From the NCBI GenBank assembly GCA_949130495.1, contig OX422210.1, forward strand, positions 500,069,760 to 500,133,759: a stretch of 64,000 nucleotides of DNA. Direction: 5' to 3'. Within the stretch, counting starts at the first letter, position 1. Each line of letters starts with the position of its first letter. Below the pieces are notes generated by a model. The model was not told where the DNA came from and did not search any database. It was given only the letters and a program-made list of their open reading frames with translations. The position numbers and the translations under genes are program-made. The DNA comes from Sambucus nigra (lineage: Eukaryota; Streptophyta; Magnoliopsida; Dipsacales; Adoxaceae). Positions 60,929-64,000 of this stretch are shown here, in pieces.

Positions 60929-63900
60929 CTAGGTTCAAGGTTCCTTTCGAAAGCAACATGGTGACATCGGTAGTAGATCATTCGACGTTAGTGTTGGTTT
61001 TGGGTCGATCATGCTAGATTGGTGATAGTTTCAATTCGTATTGTTCACGATGAAGTCAAAGAGATTAACACGACAAGTCATTCATTTCCACGTGGTATGC
61101 GATAAAGTTAGTTGTTATTAATCACTCTCTCACTTCTGATTTAGACATTTTAGTAATTTGCGAGTATTTGAGCGAGCCAATAGTTGCGACACCATGAATT
61201 TTAGTATGAGGTGCTAATGTGTCAAACCTTGATAATATGAGAGGTATGTTGAGATGTTGATAGAGCTTAATGGCATATGTTAAATTAGATACTTGAATTG
61301 TGTAAAGTCAATTATGGTAATTAGGTGACTAGAGTGTCATGCCTAAGTAGTATTGATTTGTGATAAGGATACATTAAGTTCTGGGGTGCGGTACTTTCAA
61401 ATAGTTGATAATGGTGATGTAATTAGGCAAATTCTACCCTTGGGGTAGTATCATGTTGCAAGATAATTAATGATCCGATAAACATGAGGAATTGTATTGG
61501 TTAACATTTTGGGATGTGTACTCGATCTGAGTTGGTAAGATACTATTGTTATCAGAAAGTGACTTGGTGGCTATTGATCGAAAGTTGTACCTCGTAAGGT
61601 ATGATGAAAGTTATAGGAAAATTACGGTAAATATGTTACGTATGCAACAATGATGGTTAAGGAGAATTAGGAGTGAACTCTAAATAATCTTTTATGTTAG
61701 GGTTTTAGGAGATATGATGTAATTTTGAGGAATAAGATCCCTAAATGATGTCAATGATGTAAACCTAGAGGCTTATGGGTTATATGTGATGTCCAATATC
61801 CTATCGGAATCCTTATCAGTGTCAGTATGTGATTTGGTACCTGGCTTATGGCCACAACTATTTGGAAGGGGGATAAGATTATTATCTAAGTGTCAGGGAC
61901 CATTTTAGTGGCCTAAATAATGGCTAGATTTGAGGCAATTCTAGTGTGAGTATGGTTAAGGGCGTCTTAGAGTATCCGTAGGACTAGTGGCAGTGGCATA
62001 ATTGGCAATATAAATTGACTTGTTGTGATGTCTTAAGGTATTCAATGGTTAAGGTGCACAATATTTAGAGGCTCGTTGACTAGTATCTCTACGAGCACCT
62101 AGTGTTCACGATGTGGGTATTGAAAAATTTGTAGAGTGCACCTACTATGAGAGAGTTATATATGCGATAAATTCTTGTTAGGATTTGATGACTTTTGCGT
62201 GGAGTATGCTTGACATCATTAGGGAACGAAACATATTCGGTATCATGGAGTATTAGTGTTCCAATGATAGTGGTGTTGAGATTCATGTGATGATCTTAAG
62301 ATATTGGTTAATTTTAAAGGAGCCGAATAATGCACGAGTCGGGTGTTATCATTCGAATTGGGAGAAATGGGTGATATAACCTCCTAAGAGAGATTAGGAG
62401 CTTGTGTCATGAATGGGCGTGTTGCTCGGGTGTCATGGGATAAATAGCATAGGCAGTGTAATACTTGAGTTGAATACATTTGGGACTTAAACTGATGATG
62501 TCCTGTTAGAGACTTGATATTGAGACCCGAAGGAGGATATCGAAGCATGATTAGGATATCGGTATGTGTTGACAACATAAGTTAAAATAACCCTAGAAAG
62601 GAAGGGACTAGTTCTTGGCACATCTTTTCGAATCCTTATGGATCAAGAAATATTTCCCCATACGGTACTTATTACCCTTAGAATTCTAATGATGATCGGT
62701 GTAGTCGTCACCTAAATTCAGTTTGGGTAGAACCTAGAGATAAGCTCGGTAACAACATTGAATAGTTGGAAGTTATAATAAGATGAATGTTTCACTTAAA
62801 TGGGGTACTTCCTAAGGAGACTTCGAGGTTATAATCATGATATGATAAGGTAAATAGTATCTTGGGTGTATTAGGTTGGTGATGCCATCACTGGTAAGAT
62901 GGATAAGGTCGGTGTCAACAAGGGTGTTGGCATTCGTCGACCTAGGGGGGTCGCTTAGTCGAACATGTAAGGAGGAAACCTTATTATTAAGGAGGGAACT
63001 CCAATGTTTGAACTCCAAAAGGATAATAAGTTTGTATGTGGATTTTGTCTTATAAGGATGAACGATTTATGATCCTATTTATCATGTTTAGTGACTCAAT
63101 CCAGGGTGTGTGGCTCGGTTAATGCCCAATAAGAACATCTGGGGAAAGTCGTGGACATCATAGAGTGTGACGTAGGTTCGTCCTTTATAAACAATATTCC
63201 ATTGCATGCGAATTGGATTTTTCTGAAATGGTTACTTCTTCTTTCTATTTCCTTGTGTATATTTTGGTTCTAGTAATCGAGTATTATGTTCCCACAATTG
63301 TGGTAGCCTGAAAATATACTAGGATATTGTACGGATCGATTTAGCCCAGTAGAGTGAAGCTAGATGGCATGGTCAATGAAACTTAGTAACTGGGTGTACC
63401 CTAGTCTAAGGTATCCTTGATATTGCACAAAGTTCAGTGTACGGGTGGTTGCACTTCATCCTCACAGTTTGCTTATAGTGTCCATTCGCCTTAGAATTAA
63501 CAAACTTATAATTGGACAGTATAGCAATCAGTAACTCTGGTTACAAAGAGCAGGATGATGACTTGAGGACATTATATAGTGTTAAAATGTGAGCAAACAT
63601 AGAACATAGTTTTGTTTTGCCACAATGAGTGGATTGGCGTAATACCCAAGTGTGTGTTCCACAGTTAGATGCCTAGAGTGATCATAAGTTCATTGAAGGA
63701 TCTTGTGGAGGGCATTAATCGGGCTCATGAATTTTGGCTCGATTGGTGTGTCGCTCCGCGAAGTGATTAATTTGCGATATGAGGTTAGTATCAAGATTGA
63801 ATAAGATTATGTAGTCATCATGACTCAAGAATTTGAGGAAACTCAGGATGTGTAGTCCTATGATCCGGAATGGTTCTTGATGATAAATCTGATGATTGGT

Positions 63901-64000
63901 TGTATTAAAATTTACACTTGGGTAAGTGTTAAACATTAGAGAGAATTACCCGATAGGGGAACCACTATGCTTTGGGTATTAGAAAGGTAGTATTGAGACT
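60929..64000 (+). other. LARD3 interior, apparently non-coding
   Basis: About 3.07 kb with frequent stops. No retrotransposon domain was recognised on the plus strand. The minus-strand frames of 60-75 codons have no motifs and are taken as chance. Confidence 0.5.

Larger units (their letters stand above)
55943..64000 (+). mobile_element. LARD3: third long-LTR element, running off the window
   Basis: Plus-strand Gypsy-like element. The 5' LTR spans 55943-60908, starting tgtaataccc and ending accggggca. It is interrupted by a nested solo LTR (about 56676-58379), leaving about 3.26 kb of LTR proper. A primer-binding site follows at 60915, then at least 3.1 kb of interior to the window edge. The interior has stops in all plus-strand frames and no gag or pol motif I can recognise. 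Its 3' LTR lies outside, so the element's full size and any coding capacity further right are unknown. Confidence 0.65.

Noticed and set aside
60929..64000. Several minus-strand frames of 60-75 codons as genes antisense to LARD3.
   Set aside because: They are short, have no motifs and are not supported by any element structure.

Overview
The window looks like heterochromatic, transposon- and satellite-dominated DNA of a flowering plant, most likely a eudicot. It is AT-rich. I find no intact cellular gene, tRNA, rRNA or CRISPR array. Every recognisable coding stretch is a broken transposon gene. The plant assignment rests on the element types: an RTE-clade LINE with its typical 3' end, Copia/SIRE gag, Gypsy-like LTRs primed by initiator tRNA-Met, a CACTA end and a Tourist-like MITE. 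The large 168-bp satellite array fits the same picture.

Layout. (1) 1-925: 3' end of an RTE LINE. (2) 1388-11443: a complete minus-strand LTR element with 3.6-3.7 kb LTRs and only 2.7 kb of apparently non-coding interior (LARD type, here LARD1). (3) 11.4-17.6 kb: AT-rich remnants, including a possible Helitron 3' end and a decayed Copia RNase H with its 3' LTR. (4) 17.7-19.0 kb: relic of a plant transposon gene of the 'putative gypsy type transposon' (PF04195-like) kind. (5) From 19143: the left end of a CACTA DNA transposon, carrying a MITE and a Copia solo LTR. (6) 20.7-26.8 kb: a second, plus-strand LARD (LARD2) related to LARD1. (7) 26.8-50.3 kb: about 16.4 kb of a 168-bp satellite (roughly 98 monomers) with six-monomer higher-order repeats, split by a 7,045-bp SIRE-like Copia element (28284-35328). 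That element keeps a broken gag, lacks pol, and has perfect CAAAA target-site duplications. (8) 50.77-50.93 kb: relic of an RNase H1 N-terminal (hybrid-binding) domain, followed by a degenerate RTE LINE to 53128. (9) 53134-53162: a palindrome resembling the CACTA subterminal repeats, then a coiled-coil relic that may be the C-terminal part of gene (4). (10) 55943-64000: the 5' LTR of a third long-LTR element (with a nested Copia solo LTR), its primer-binding site, and interior running off the window.

The picture is nested insertion. A transposon gene may have been split by a CACTA element whose span now holds the satellite, LARD2, the SIRE-like element and the LINE. Two features stand out. 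The satellite has higher-order organisation and lies between CACTA-like ends. In addition, short GTTCGAAC-type palindromes recur in the LTRs of three unrelated retrotransposons, while the related LARD1 carries a different GATC-type palindrome at what appears to be the equivalent LTR position. All similarity statements come from reading the sequence by eye; no alignment or database search was run.
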